The notes under the pieces were generated by a model that searched no databases, was not told where the DNA came from, and was given only the letters and a program-made list of their open reading frames with translations. A stretch of DNA of 64,000 bases from Eopsaltria australis (Eukaryota; Chordata; Aves; Passeriformes; Petroicidae), in NCBI GenBank assembly GCA_034509425.1, contig JAVTVJ010000458.1:1054001-1118000 (forward strand). Reading direction: 5' to 3'. The translations under genes and the position numbers were made by a program. This document shows, piece after piece, positions 38,976 through 51,030 of the stretch. The first letter of the stretch is position 1, and each line of letters starts with the position of its first letter.

Positions 38976-39171
38976 ATTGGCCCAGCCCTCTCCCTATTGG
39001 TGTCCTTTTGGGAATTGGTTATCTCCTCCCAGTGTTGGTCTAATTCTGCTTTTAAACTGATTTAGTTTTTGGATTAATCTTTTCTCTGGGGCTCCAACCT
39101 CTACCAATCACCTTTTCACCCACTCTTTCCCTTCAGCAGTCACACTTTTCACCTGTGGTTCTGTTTATTGG
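38976..39171. promoter_or_regulatory. Cluster of five CCAAT pentamers
   Basis: ATTGG occurs at 38976, 38996, 39014 and 39167, and CCAAT at 39104. The first three are spaced 20 and 18 bp apart. CCAAT is the core of NF-Y sites, which are often spaced in this way in promoters and in retroviral LTRs. No TATA box or CpG island accompanies the cluster, and no LTR ends are recognised. A regulatory role is an inference from spacing and number only. Confidence 0.3.
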
Positions 39172-42100
39172 CAGCTTTAGGAACCTGCCTGGAAAGCATT
39201 TTGCAGACAAAAGCAGTCATCACCGCAGAGCAGCTGGAAGCTGCACAGATGAACTTAGCACAATGGTGAAATCAAGTCAATAAAGCTCCTGAAAGGCATG
39301 CTGACATTAAATCAAATTCTGTTCCACATTGCCCATATTGCCACAGCTCCTCCTGGCTCAGGGCTGGCCTGGCACACGCTGCTGTCTGCCTGGAAAATGC
39401 AGAACAGATTTATCTGCTGTTCAGTATCTGCAACCATCTCCAGAAGCTGCTGCTAACAGACCTGCAAGACCAAAAATTTAAAGACTAACAAAAGAAAAAT
39501 TTCTTAGAACAGTTACTTAAATAGACATTTCTTCATTTCAGGGGTGTGTTGCCATTCCCATTTTCATTTGTATGAGGAGAACTCTCAGATCTCCTGCTCA
39601 GAGCAGAGTTCTGTGCTAACACATGGCCCTCAGCACATGGACTCTGGCTGTTTGCTAACCCAGACAGGCCTTTCTTCTCTCAACACTCATCTCTCAGAGC
39701 CCCCAGGACAAAAAAATCTGGTTTACGGCGTGTTCTGTGCTTTGGTAATTTGTTTCTATTATTTATCTGGACAAAGACCTTGGAGCAGGAGTATTGGAGG
39801 ATGTGGGAAGGGGAAAAAGTACTGTTTAAAAATAAAGGTGGTGCTTCCAGCTGCCATAATCCTTTCAAATGCCTGGATGGTTTGGGTTTTTTTCTGTACC
39901 AGGGAATAATTTTTTACAAGTTTAATTAGAGAGCTTGAGAGAAAGGAGAACATGAGCTAATAGTGAAAAATTGCCCATATCTCATCTGTGGGTTCAAGTC
40001 ATTGAACTCTAAGGTGAATTCCCAACTCACCCCAAAACATTAACAGTGCCTCATTTCCTTGCATTCTGCCAGGGAAACAGATTTTCAGTTTAAACTGTGA
40101 GATCTGCTTAATAAATTAATCACCACTACAGAGCAGTACAAGCTTATAAATATGTATTAAATTCAGAAGATACAAAAAATACTCCAGGTCTTTATTAAAT
40201 CAGGAGAAATTCCAGAGAAATGTAAGTGAGAACATACGCTTATTTATCTGGAAGATTTTTGTTACCTTGACCCCCTTCTCCCTCTCCAAATCAACCCAAG
40301 CTTCAGAAGAGTCTCTTGAAGAAACTACAGGGAAAAAAATAAAATCCTCATTCTTTATGTGGTCAATAAAGTCACTGCAGAGAGCAGACACACAAATGGA
40401 AGTGAAATTCCCACAGAATGTCCCTTTCAACTGAGAGCAAGCTCAGAAAACCAACACTGTGTGGGCAGGAAAATAGACTTTTTAAGATCCTTACAGAAGG
40501 GGAAGTATAAAAAAACATTATTTGTGATGCCCATGATGTTTTGTGTATGAATATTTTCAATATTTCTCGTGCAACTCCAAGGGATGTTAGCCTCAGGATT
40601 TGCATGCCAGGGATAGTGGAAAAAAGCAGCACAACACAGAGCTGAAGAGCAGATTTTGGCCAGGAACACCTGCAGGAACATCAGCAAAAATCAGAGGCCA
40701 AATTTCAGCCCAAGTGACCACAGTGTGTTTTATTTTGAGGTCCCATTGCATCTATCAGCCCTTCTGCTGTGCAGTGCAGGTAAGGTCACACCCAGCCACA
40801 AGGACACATTGGAACTGACTTCCCTACTTACCAAGCACCAATGAAATGTGTTTTATCACCCAACAAACCAGTTCTGAATCAGCTGCCTACAGCAAATCCT
40901 GAGCAAAGATAAAATAAAGCCTGGGTGGTGATGGTGGTGGGGAGGTCTTTCACAACACGTTTTTTCCCTCTCAACAAAATTCAGTGCCTGCCTATCATAC
41001 CTATGATAACACCAGCATAAAAATGAAAAGAACAAATCTTCACATGAGGTTTTAGAATATTTTTTGCTTAGGCAACATCTCGAACACTTGCACATCTCAC
41101 AGATTTAGGAAGCTGAGTGCTGTAGGATGCACAGGTTACAGCTCCAGCATACCTGCCAGTGCTGGGAAGGAGTTTCAAAGCTCTGGGCAAAGAGATGCAG
41201 CACAGTGAGAGCAGCATTTTACAAACTGTCTGTGTGCCAGAATGCCAACATCAGCCGTGAGTCAGCTGCACTCCCCTGTGCTCCTGGCACGTGGAAAATG
41301 GGCACTGTCAGGGTGACAGTGCAGGGACACACAGCAATGTCACTGCTCCTGCCCTGTGCACTCACCTGGAGCTTCACACCAGCTGCCCTGTCCCCCAGCT
41401 CACCCCTGCTGCCCCAGGCAGAGACAAGGACAGTCACCACACATCCTGTGTTCATCCAGCTCGTGCAGCCTCACACAGCCCAGCCAGCGCCACGCTGGCC
41501 CTGCAGAGCAGGAGATGAGCCCAGGAGATGAACCAATGCCATCTGCCAGGGGAAATGAACACCAGTGAGACACAGCATCCCTGACTGAATGGCCCAGCCC
41601 TGAGCTGGGCAGAGAGCTGGACAGCATGGGTGATTCCCCGTCTGAAATCACAGAAAAACAGAGTTTGTTGTGTTCTGCAGAATCCTCACTCCATAAACCT
41701 GCTGGGCACACCTGCACTTTTATGGGAGTTTTATTCTATCTGCTGAACACCTGCACTATTTGTGCCTGAAGGCCCTGCAGGAGCAGGGCCAAGGATATCT
41801 TTGACAAAATTAAAATATCATTGAACTAATTCAAATTCATGTGAACACTCACCAAGTAGAATTCAGTTGAGTCAAAAATATACTATTAATAGTTGAAAAA
41901 TCAAATCAAGTATTTGCAACAGGCAAGCTTTCAGCATCTGAAATGTAGTTTAGGAAGTACTGTGTCCAAAATGGAAAATCCAGCACAATGTCCATACCCA
42001 AAGATGTAAAAAAAATAAATAAATAAATTTTGCTCCTTTACTGTATCTATTTTATACAATTTACAGCTGTTTTATACAACTTGCAGTAATTCCATACATA

Positions 42101-43151
42101 CTAGAAGCAATACAGGCTTTACAATTCAGGTACACGCCAGCTTTTAGAAGCGTGAAAGCAGCACATTTTCCCATGAATATATATTTTTTTATTTATATAA
42201 ACAAATGCTTCGTGATAGCCAACAACATCTGGTATAAAACATGCTTCATTATGATGGAGGAAAGTGTGTGTTTTCTTTATTAACCCCCCTAAAACCATGC
42301 TGCCAAACAGGCTTCAGCTTGACCACAGATGCTGATCCCATCTCTGTTTGGAACCAACAGGAAGCTGCATCTTTGATCTCCAATTCCCAGGCACTCCAGA
42401 CCTCTTAAGTTAATGTCTCACTCTCACAATGCCTGATCCACATATTCCCAATAGAAAATAAAACATAAGACTTTTTAAGGATACCACTGGTGTAGTAACA
42501 CACAGTTCTCAGGTCAGAGGTAACTGCAATTTGAATGATGCTGAGTTGAGCTGCTAAAGGAGACATCAGTAACAGATGGGGATTTCTAAAGGTGAGGGTT
42601 TAAATTCCTAAATCATTCATCACCAGCAAGCTGTAAAAAAAAATTTAAAAAATCATGAACTACAGCATGTTTTAGTAAAATCTTAGCACCAGCTCAGCAG
42701 ACACAAGTGTGTATGAATTCTGCTCAGTGATGCACACACACATCCACATCAGGTGGGCAGGGACTGGAAAATCAATCCCTGCTTGTTGCACAGAGATTTG
42801 ATGAGTCGCTCAATACCCCGAACGTGGCTCAGATTGCATTGCTCCATGTTGTGAAGATATTTCTCCTCTCCTTTATGTCAGATGGCATTATTGATTCAGT
42901 TTACCCAGTTCTCACAGAAGCACTGAGGAAGTGCCTCCATCCACCTGTGCCACTTGAGCTCCTGCAGTTATAGATCTCCAAAAGACACAATCGATGCTTC
43001 CATCGTGACAATGAGAAAATGACTGAAAAGTAAAGAACCTGTTTGTTTGCTTTAACAAGATCTAATGGCACACACTTAACCCCCATGCCTGATTGTGAGG
43101 AGCTTGACAGAATAACTATTTTTCCTTTTTTTGATTCTTATATCTAATCAT
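39172..43151. other. Non-coding DNA, no gene seen
   Basis: A somewhat GC-richer stretch at 41100-41620 carries several overlapping open frames (up to 134 residues) on both strands without domains. An (AAAT)3 run follows at 42013-42028. Otherwise AT-rich and featureless. Confidence 0.5.
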
Positions 43152-43222
43152 TTCAAATAATGAAACTACAGATCCTTCAAATAATGAAACTACAGATCTA
43201 CAAATAAGAAAACTACAGATCC
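43152..43222. repeat. Tandem repeat, 3 copies of a 24-bp unit
   Basis: Units at 43152-43175, 43176-43198 and 43199-43222 share TCAAATAATGAAACTACAGA-TC. The first two are identical apart from the final base; the third has three or four changes. On the minus strand it encodes a repeated VVSLFE-like heptad inside a short open frame, but this follows from the repeat and gives no evidence of a protein. A 24-bp unit is a minisatellite size and may vary between individuals. Confidence 0.85.
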
Positions 43223-45110
43223 TACGTGTCTGAATAGCTTGGTCACCTGTGATAAAGTCACCACAGAGTTGCAGAGCCTTTCCTAGACCTGAAGCCAGGT
43301 GTTTTCCACGTGCCAAACACTCACCCTGCAGGGGACACAGGTGACCTCAGCCACAATTCCCTCTCCCAGCCACTGCTCCCTGCTTGCTGCCCTCCTCCAC
43401 TCCAGTTCATGACTTCCCCAAGCAGATGGGTGCTGCTGGTAGTGGATAAATTACAGCCAGCAGAGAGCAGCAAGTTTGGCATCACTGCCATGGTGAAAAG
43501 CTGGATCCTCAGGAAACAACATTATATATAGAACTGTACACTGCATCTAAAAAAAAAACCCTAAATTTTTGAGGTTTGCTTTACAAAGCAAGCTAACAGT
43601 TTGCTTTCTTGTGCCTGAAGCTTTGCAATCACTCTGTTTCTGAACTGTATTTTTTCATTAGTCTTATGCTTCCAAATATAATCTATTATTTGGCAGCAAA
43701 ACATTTGTTCCCTCTCAGTACAGCTGCAACCAATTGGATTTTAAAAAATGGTACTGGCTATCCAGCAGTCCTCTATCATGTTGATTTTTCCATGGAAACA
43801 GAGTTATATTTTTTCCTTTGGGGGGTGGGTGGTGTTGGGAAGAGGATGCAGAAATGCATTTCCAGTGTTCTCTGTTTTTGCAGTTCTCATCCCTCCACAC
43901 ACCAAAGGATTAGATCAGACTCTCCAGCTGCACACTGGGAACTTGAAACTTTTTAAAGTATATTTGTATAAAGCAATCTTTTGTCTTTTCATTCTCAGGC
44001 ATAAAAACATTAAAAAGTCCAAATTATATCACTGTACCTGAGGAGGACACTTGACACACCTCAGAACTACCCAACCACCCTGTGGCCTTAAAACTGTAAC
44101 TCTTGAACACATTGAATACCTACAATGCCAAATTTGTGGTTTATTTCAAATTAAGATCTTATTATCAGGTATTACTGAGTAAAAATGAAAATAAACTGAA
44201 AATCCAGAAGGGGTAGGGTAGCAGATGAGGGGACAAGCCCCCATCTGAGGCAGGGGAAGTGGAAAGGGAGTTCCTCCCTTTCAGAATTGCAGTTCACCCC
44301 TGCAAAACACGAGGAAAATAACACAAAACACAACTGTGGAGAGAATCAAAGACAGGGATTGAGCCAAGTGATTCAGAGCAGTAGGACTCATTTATCGAAT
44401 GCAAAAGTTGACTTCTGCTTTAAGGCTGAATTAGGAAGGGAAAAAAGGTGGAACACATCAGGAATGCTGCTGTTGGTCTTTGGCCTCTCGTGAAAATACT
44501 GGCTTGATAAACTCACCAGGTTTCTGAACACTTAGTGAGGCTTCCTAGACATAAGCCCAATATATTAAATGAGTTCCATGATTTATGTAGGATGTGAGAG
44601 AGACACTGATGCTAAATGAAGTTGTATTCTGCTGTTGGAAACCCAGCTCAGTAACTGTCATTGATTCTTCTGTTTGGCTTCATCAATATTTAAGTTACTC
44701 AACTTTGACAAACATTTCATAATGTAGTTTCTGGTAATCGTTCTCCTTATCTATAATAAATTTTCCTATATATTAAGTTTAATGAGCTATCCAAAGTACT
44801 CCCATCAGCTCAAAAACACCAACACAAGCAGGATTTTACAATATGATTATTTATCAGTCAGTGGGATAAAGAATTAAAAATGCATGTGGATGAAATGTGT
44901 GTTATCATTTTGAGGATTTGAAGACAAAAGGAAGTTAAAATAAATAATTAGAATACAAAAGAAAAGACACAGATCAGAGAAAATACTCTCAGGGCATCAA
45001 TGAGTAATTTATCAAAATAGCACATAATAAATGAAATTCAAGTTACAGGAGTGCCAGAGCAGTCTCCCTCTTAAATTCAGAACCAGTTCAGTTCTGCAGG
45101 GCATCTATGC
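43223..45110. other. Non-coding DNA, no gene seen
   Basis: Contains an A10 run at 43549-43558. Open frames at 43609-44041 overlap and lack domains. Nothing else recognised. Confidence 0.5.
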
Positions 45111-45134
45111 AAAAAAAAAAAAAAAAAAAAAAAA
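45111..45134. repeat. A24 run
   Basis: The longest A homopolymer in the window. It might be the tail of a retroposed copy, but no polyadenylation signal is seen just upstream and no source RNA is recognised. It may also be a mononucleotide microsatellite. Confidence 0.85.
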
Positions 45135-46514
45135 GGTTTTGGGATAAGGAGACAAATTCCCCTGGGCCTTTCCCCTCATCTGCTGCCCTGCAAAGACAAA
45201 GTTTTGCTGCCATCATCTCTTGTTAGCACAGCAAGCCAACAGAGACTTTGTTTTCTTGTGTAAACAGACAGATTTTCTAAACTTTAACCAGTTGGGCCAG
45301 GACAAGCAGGCTGAAGCCATCAGCTTGGCACTGATGCAACTAAAACTTATCTTTGCTTGACAAGATTATGTATCAGTCATTCCCAAGTGACTTTCCAATC
45401 AAGGCAACTGAAAGAGCATTTCATTAAAAAAAAAATCATCCTAATGAACACAGCCCTCCAGCTATGGTTATTTTAGTGGCTGACCCTGTGGAAAGAAGCC
45501 CATAACAACATCTTTGAAGTCACTCTGAGGAGCACAAGCTGATGTCAGATCTCATCTTTGCTGGAGCAAGGGTGACTCACAGCAGATGCCTCATCACCAA
45601 GTCTTGGCACAGCTCTGCTGGATCCATCTGTATCCTGTGACTGGCTTAAAGGATGGGAAAACACAAGGTAGAATTCATCATCATCCTCCCACTTTGGAAT
45701 AAAATGTCAAGGCTTGAAGAGCTTTCCCAGCCTTAGACTCTCCAGCAGTGTGACAGAACCACAGGACAGTGTTTCATTAAAATTAAGTTATTCTACTGTT
45801 TGACAACTTCTTACAGTTAAGAATACACAGTCACAACCTCTTCCCTGATCTCTGTTATTCAATTGCCATTTCTGATAGCTCTAAGTCATGAAGTATTTCT
45901 CAAAACCATTGTCTAACTTGCACTATTCAAATCACTCTGCTTTTTGACCTTGCTTCATGCTCCACAGTGGAAACACACTTTAATTCCAATAATCATGCTG
46001 TGTTTATATTCTGAACTGACAGAACTCAAACATTCACAAATGCCAATCAAATCCTCACAGAGTTTTAAAAAAACTTCTTATTTTCTAATGACTTTCCCTG
46101 CTTTGCTTGGAGTCCCCATCCTTCACCCCCCTCCCCAGAACACACAAAACCTCGTGTCCCATCTCCCAGGACAGCACTGGGTACCCAATGAATGTGACTG
46201 AACAAGTAACCAAGCACTTCTTTGTTATTCCAGGTCCTTGAAAATAAATCAAATCCATCCCATGTGCAATTTCTACAGAAAACCAACATAGCCCCAGCAG
46301 TGGGGATGCCTCCAGCATCCTCAATTTTGGACTTGCCCAGCACAGAAATCCCTTGTGGCTCTCACTGCTGACACTGTTTGCAATCTCAGCTGTGGTTTTT
46401 ATGGAGTAACAAGCTCCTGTCGTTCACTTACACTTTTATTTTACATCCTCAGGGTTGACTTAACAGAAGCAAATCCGAAGTAGACACGTCTGCCCAATGT
46501 ATAAATTGATATAA
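45135..46514. other. Non-coding DNA, no gene seen
   Basis: Nothing recognisable. Overlapping open frames at 45944-46343 on both strands lack domains. Confidence 0.5.
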
Positions 46515-46562
46515 TAGAATCACAGAATGGCTTGGCTTGGAAGGGACCTTAAAGATCATCTT
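46515..46562 (-). mobile_element. Very short CR1 LINE 3' end
   Basis: TAGAATCACAGAATGGCTTG, then GCTTGGAAGGGACCTTAAAG and ATCATCTTGTTACC. This is a nearly intact reverse complement of the last 45-50 bp of CR1, after which the match stops. Extreme 5' truncation on insertion is common for CR1. The low divergence suggests a rather young insertion. Confidence 0.85.
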
Positions 46563-49500
46563 GTTACCTACAAAAACTAACATAAAACAAGGTAATAAAC
46601 TTCATGTTTACACAGGCACCAGTCCTGTACTCTTTATTACTGCAGATTGCCTTGTCTTCCAGTTTTCTCCAACACAAATGCTTGAATGGGGATCAGAATA
46701 TGAAATTCAGCCCTATCAGAAGGAAGAACATCCTGACTCTGATCTTCCTGCAAAGCTCTGCATGTTCTAGAGACCTCCACACTGTGCTCAGAAGGATAAT
46801 TAATTCTCAGAACATTTACACCAAACAAGAGCTGATTAAAAATAAATAAACAAGGATAGAAGTGGGTTCCAAGTAAAATCTCTACTGGTATCTTGTTATG
46901 CGCACAACTGTGGGGCGCTTCTGAAGAAATGTTATTTTAGAAGCATGGGTTAGCTATAGAAGGATCCATTTAAATTACAATTAAAATTCTGTTAGAACAG
47001 TTCAAGAATCAGATTAACCACTGTTAATTCACAAATTTTTCTAGATTGTTGCACGAAAGTTCACCTGAGTGTTATTGAACTTGAGTTAAAATAGCAGTGG
47101 TTTAATAATTTACCTTATTTCAGTAGGGAAAAAAAATCATTTTTGATAAAGCAGCAACTTAGAGAAATTTAAGCTACTTGTAGCTGCAAGCAATCACATG
47201 AATATATTCAAGCACATGATCAGTCTTCGTTGTATAACAAGCTCCACAGAGATTGTTATTAGTCACAGATAATAATTCCCACTGTTACAGAAAATCTCTG
47301 CTCAAAATAGAACCTCCCAAGGAAAAACTTCATTGCAAAGGCAATAAGGCTTGGTATGACAATCCTCAAGTTGGGGAATTGGGAAGGAAAATTGAGAGCT
47401 TGCACAAAATCATCTGTCATTTCAGGAAAAGCAGCAAAGCCATCACATCTTCTAAATTATGCTGCAGATAACATCCCACAGTAGGGGGAAATACCTCTTG
47501 TGAACTACAGAAAAATGAGTATATTTACCTTTTTAAGTTAATTCAATTATAAAAGTATGGGTTTAAGCTCACTCAGAGTATTAATGGGCTCCAGCTTTTG
47601 GCTCTACGAAGTGAGAATTTGATTTTATGGCTCAAATGAAGGAAAATTTTAACGGGATACGTTGGATAGATTGAGAAGGAAAATCAACACGTTAGAAAGG
47701 AGATGCACCACTTCCTAGCAACAGGAACGACTTTAAGGGTGCAATCTTAGCTCCAGCTCTTATCAGTGTCCTTTAATGTGTGAAATCTCATTAGCAGAAC
47801 AACAACAAGCTTCCCAGCGAGGAAGAGGCACATTTAGTATTTGCTACAGAGGAGTAAAAAGAATACAAACAAGAACATTCCACTGCTGATAATTTTAACT
47901 TGCCTGACTGAAGCAAGCAGATACAAAAATGTTTGATGGAGCTGTCATCAGTGGACAGATGTTACTGTCAGAGAATGCAGAGTGAAATCTTAACTCTCAG
48001 CTTCCAAGGCAGGTCAAGAACAAATTCCTCAGACTTTCCACACTGAGCAGGAAAAGCAAACAGGAAAGAGTATGAAAATAGCAAATAGGAATGCAAACTT
48101 AAAAAAAGTAATTTACTTATATGTTTTGTTCCTTTAGACCAAGAAAACTGTCTAGATATATAGTAAGGACATAAACCAAGGGAGAATATCTTCCCAGCAG
48201 AAAGACTTAAATCTCTCCTATTACAAGAGAATTAAGCAGCATCTGTGACCTGCTCACTTTGAGATCTCCACATGACCAGTAAGAAATGTTCAGATGACAG
48301 AAAAGCCAGCAGCCACATCCCCAGCCCCTCACTATCAGGATAGCTGGGGATTGGTTCTGGGGTGATTTCTGGAATGTGACCCTGAGCCCAGGGCACTGCA
48401 GGGCTCCATCAAACAGTGCTGGGCTGAGCAAGGACACTGCAGGAACACTCAGTGCCCAGAACACTTCTATCAAAACAAACACACCTCGAGCAAGTGATGC
48501 TTTTACCTGAACTCTTGTGGCAGCAGGTGCTGCACAAAAGAACCCCAAAAGGCTGACATGCAGAGCTTTATCCACGCTGTTGTCAGACCCAAACTGCTGC
48601 ACCTGGAACAGCTGCAGTTATCATTCGTGGCTCTGGCCGTGGGAAAAGGTGTCTGACACACCAAAGATCCCAGAGTATTTGCTACTTTAGTGCATTTAGC
48701 TCACAGGAGTGAGAACTTTGCCTCCTGAGCACTCCCACCAGGGGACACATTTAAATCGTTGAAAGCATTTAAGTATTTTAATCTGGATTCCTTTTGGATT
48801 AAATTAAGCCAGAGGGGGTGCTCAACTAACCCATCTGATGTACCCTCACTGCTATCAGGTTTCTGAACCCACAGGACCCAGAACTAGTTTTAAGGAACTG
48901 TTGCCTTCCCACCCCAAATGCAGAGACATCAACTGCAGTGTCCCTGCACAGAGCTGTGCCCACTCCACCTCAACAGCTGCTAATGGTCACAGGCAAGGTT
49001 TGATTGTGTCCTGGAACATCTCCAGAACTGAATTTACTTGTTGAGAACCTTGGCACAATTTCTGCCAAAAAGAAAAGCAAAAGCAAGGCTGTCTGAGCAG
49101 GCTTGGAGCTCCGGATTCCAGGATGCAGCCATCTGGCTGGACCCCATCAGTGCACCCACAGTGGCTGCTAATAGAGTTACACATAATGAAAATGCTCCTG
49201 ATTAATCTGCTTCTCCCACTAATCTCGTGGGGCTAAAAAAGGTATTTACTGTATTATTCCACACTCACTGCATGAGGATGGCACTTGGATGAGGGGCCAT
49301 GCCAAGACAGGAGCTGTTTGCACCTCTGTGCTAACACACAACTCCTACACAACTGCACCTCTCCACATTTAACTGCCTCAAATATCCTGAAAATGTCATC
49401 ATTCACTTGGAATTACAAACACCACCTTCTCCCAGTGTTTTCAGGAGAGGATTACATTATTTTCTTGACTTTAATTAGGTTAAATAAACAGAGTACGTTT

Positions 49501-50652
49501 CTTCTGTATTGTAACTAACACAATTCGACATTGAGATTTTAACCCTATTTAAAATTAATCCTCTTTCCCCATCTGAGACTGAGGAAATAGCTGTAAGCCC
49601 CACATGGTTTGCTGGTCAAACTGAAGTACAAATCCTGATAATTCAGAGTTATCAACTGACCCGGTCACCAAAACACATCAATAATTAAGCAGCTTTTACA
49701 TTGCCACAAGAATAAATGCACAGGCTTGAAGGGCTCTTAATATACCTTCAATTGGGAAGCATTTTTATCAGTTCAGGTGAACCTCATTTACAGAGATCTT
49801 GATATTTTTCTGGACCTCTACTTTTTACTGTTATTTCCTTAGCAAAAAGTGACTTCTTGCCACTTGAAGAAAAAAAGAAAAGTTAGCTAGGTTTTATCAG
49901 TAAAGCAGAATTATTCATTTCTTTGGATTCAGAGTATTTGTGATGAGTTTCATCAAATGAACTTTTCTGAGATTCATCATGAAGATTTTTATTATGTTTA
50001 CAGTTACTGAAATAGTTCAGTTTATTACTAGTGCTTGCTGTTGAAAGGCTGATATTTCAGTTTAACAGGTCTATCAGTTCTCAAGTTTGTAACACAAATA
50101 TCAGAATATAATTTTAAGATTCATATCTTTGTGCTTATTGGCTTTGCGTAGAATTTTACGGCTTAAAAACAGTGTGGTGTTTGAATCATGGACTGCATAT
50201 TCAGAATGCACTTATAAAATATGAACATAAAATAAAATAAATGGGACTAGAACACTTTTTTTATTAGGAATCAGATACCTCTTTTACCCCAACCTCATTA
50301 ATTATCTTGGGTTATGTTACTTTAACAATTGCCAGAAAGATTTTCCACTTGACTCGAGTCACACGGGAACATTTCACTCTCAGTACTGGTGGAGATATTT
50401 TTAAAGAAGGATTTCATCCAGTTTTCTTGGGATCAAAATTAGTGGGAAACTAGAGTGTAACTGGAATTGTGAGTGCAGTAATCTACAAACATGATTATCA
50501 TGTATACAACTTGAACCCCTGTGCCCCCATTTTCCCCACCTGACAATCTGATTTTCTCTCTCCTGGTGGCTCTTGTTCCCTCGCCCTGTTCTTGCTGAGC
50601 CTGGAGGAAAGCAGAGACAGCAGAGAGTCCCTGCACTGCAGCTCTGAACAGG
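46563..50652. other. Non-coding DNA, no gene seen
   Basis: No supported gene or element. A 131-residue minus-strand open frame at 48207-48602 has no recognisable domain. The region is AT-rich with a few short A/T runs. Confidence 0.5.
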
Positions 50653-51030
50653 GAAATATGGAATGGGTTGGGTTAGAAAGGACCTTAAAAATCATGGGCA
50701 GGGACACCTCCCACTGTCCCAGGCTGCTCCCAGCCCCAGTGTCCAGCCTGGCCTTGGGCACTGCCAGGGATCCAGGGGCAGCCACAGCTTCTCTGGGCAC
50801 CCTGTGCCAGGGCCTGCCCACCCTCACAGGGAAGGAATTGTGCCAAATTTCCAATCTAAACCCACCCTCCTTCAGCTCAAGGCCATTCCCCCTCCTACTG
50901 TCACCCCATGCCCTTCTCCAAAGCTCCTCTCCAGCTCTCCTGGAGCCCCTACAGGCACTGGAAGGAGCTCTGAGGTCTCCCCAGAGCCTTCTCCTCTCCA
51001 GGCTGAGCAGCCCCAAACTCTCTCATTTGG
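50653..51030 (-). mobile_element. CR1 LINE 3' fragment, longest in window
   Basis: Starts with ATGGAATGGGTTGGGTTAGA and AAGGACCTTAAAAATCATGG, and runs through the 'gggacacctcccactgtccc', 'gtccagcctggccttgggca', 'ggcagccacagcttctctgg', 'caccctcacagg', 'aaggccattccccctcctac' and 'ccaggctgagcagccccaaa' blocks. This is a continuous reverse complement of about 380 bp of the CR1 3' region. It is the best preserved CR1 here, but it lacks nearly all of the reverse transcriptase frame. The 172-residue minus-strand and 155-residue plus-strand open frames are by-products of its GC-rich sequence and do not show an active element. Confidence 0.93.
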
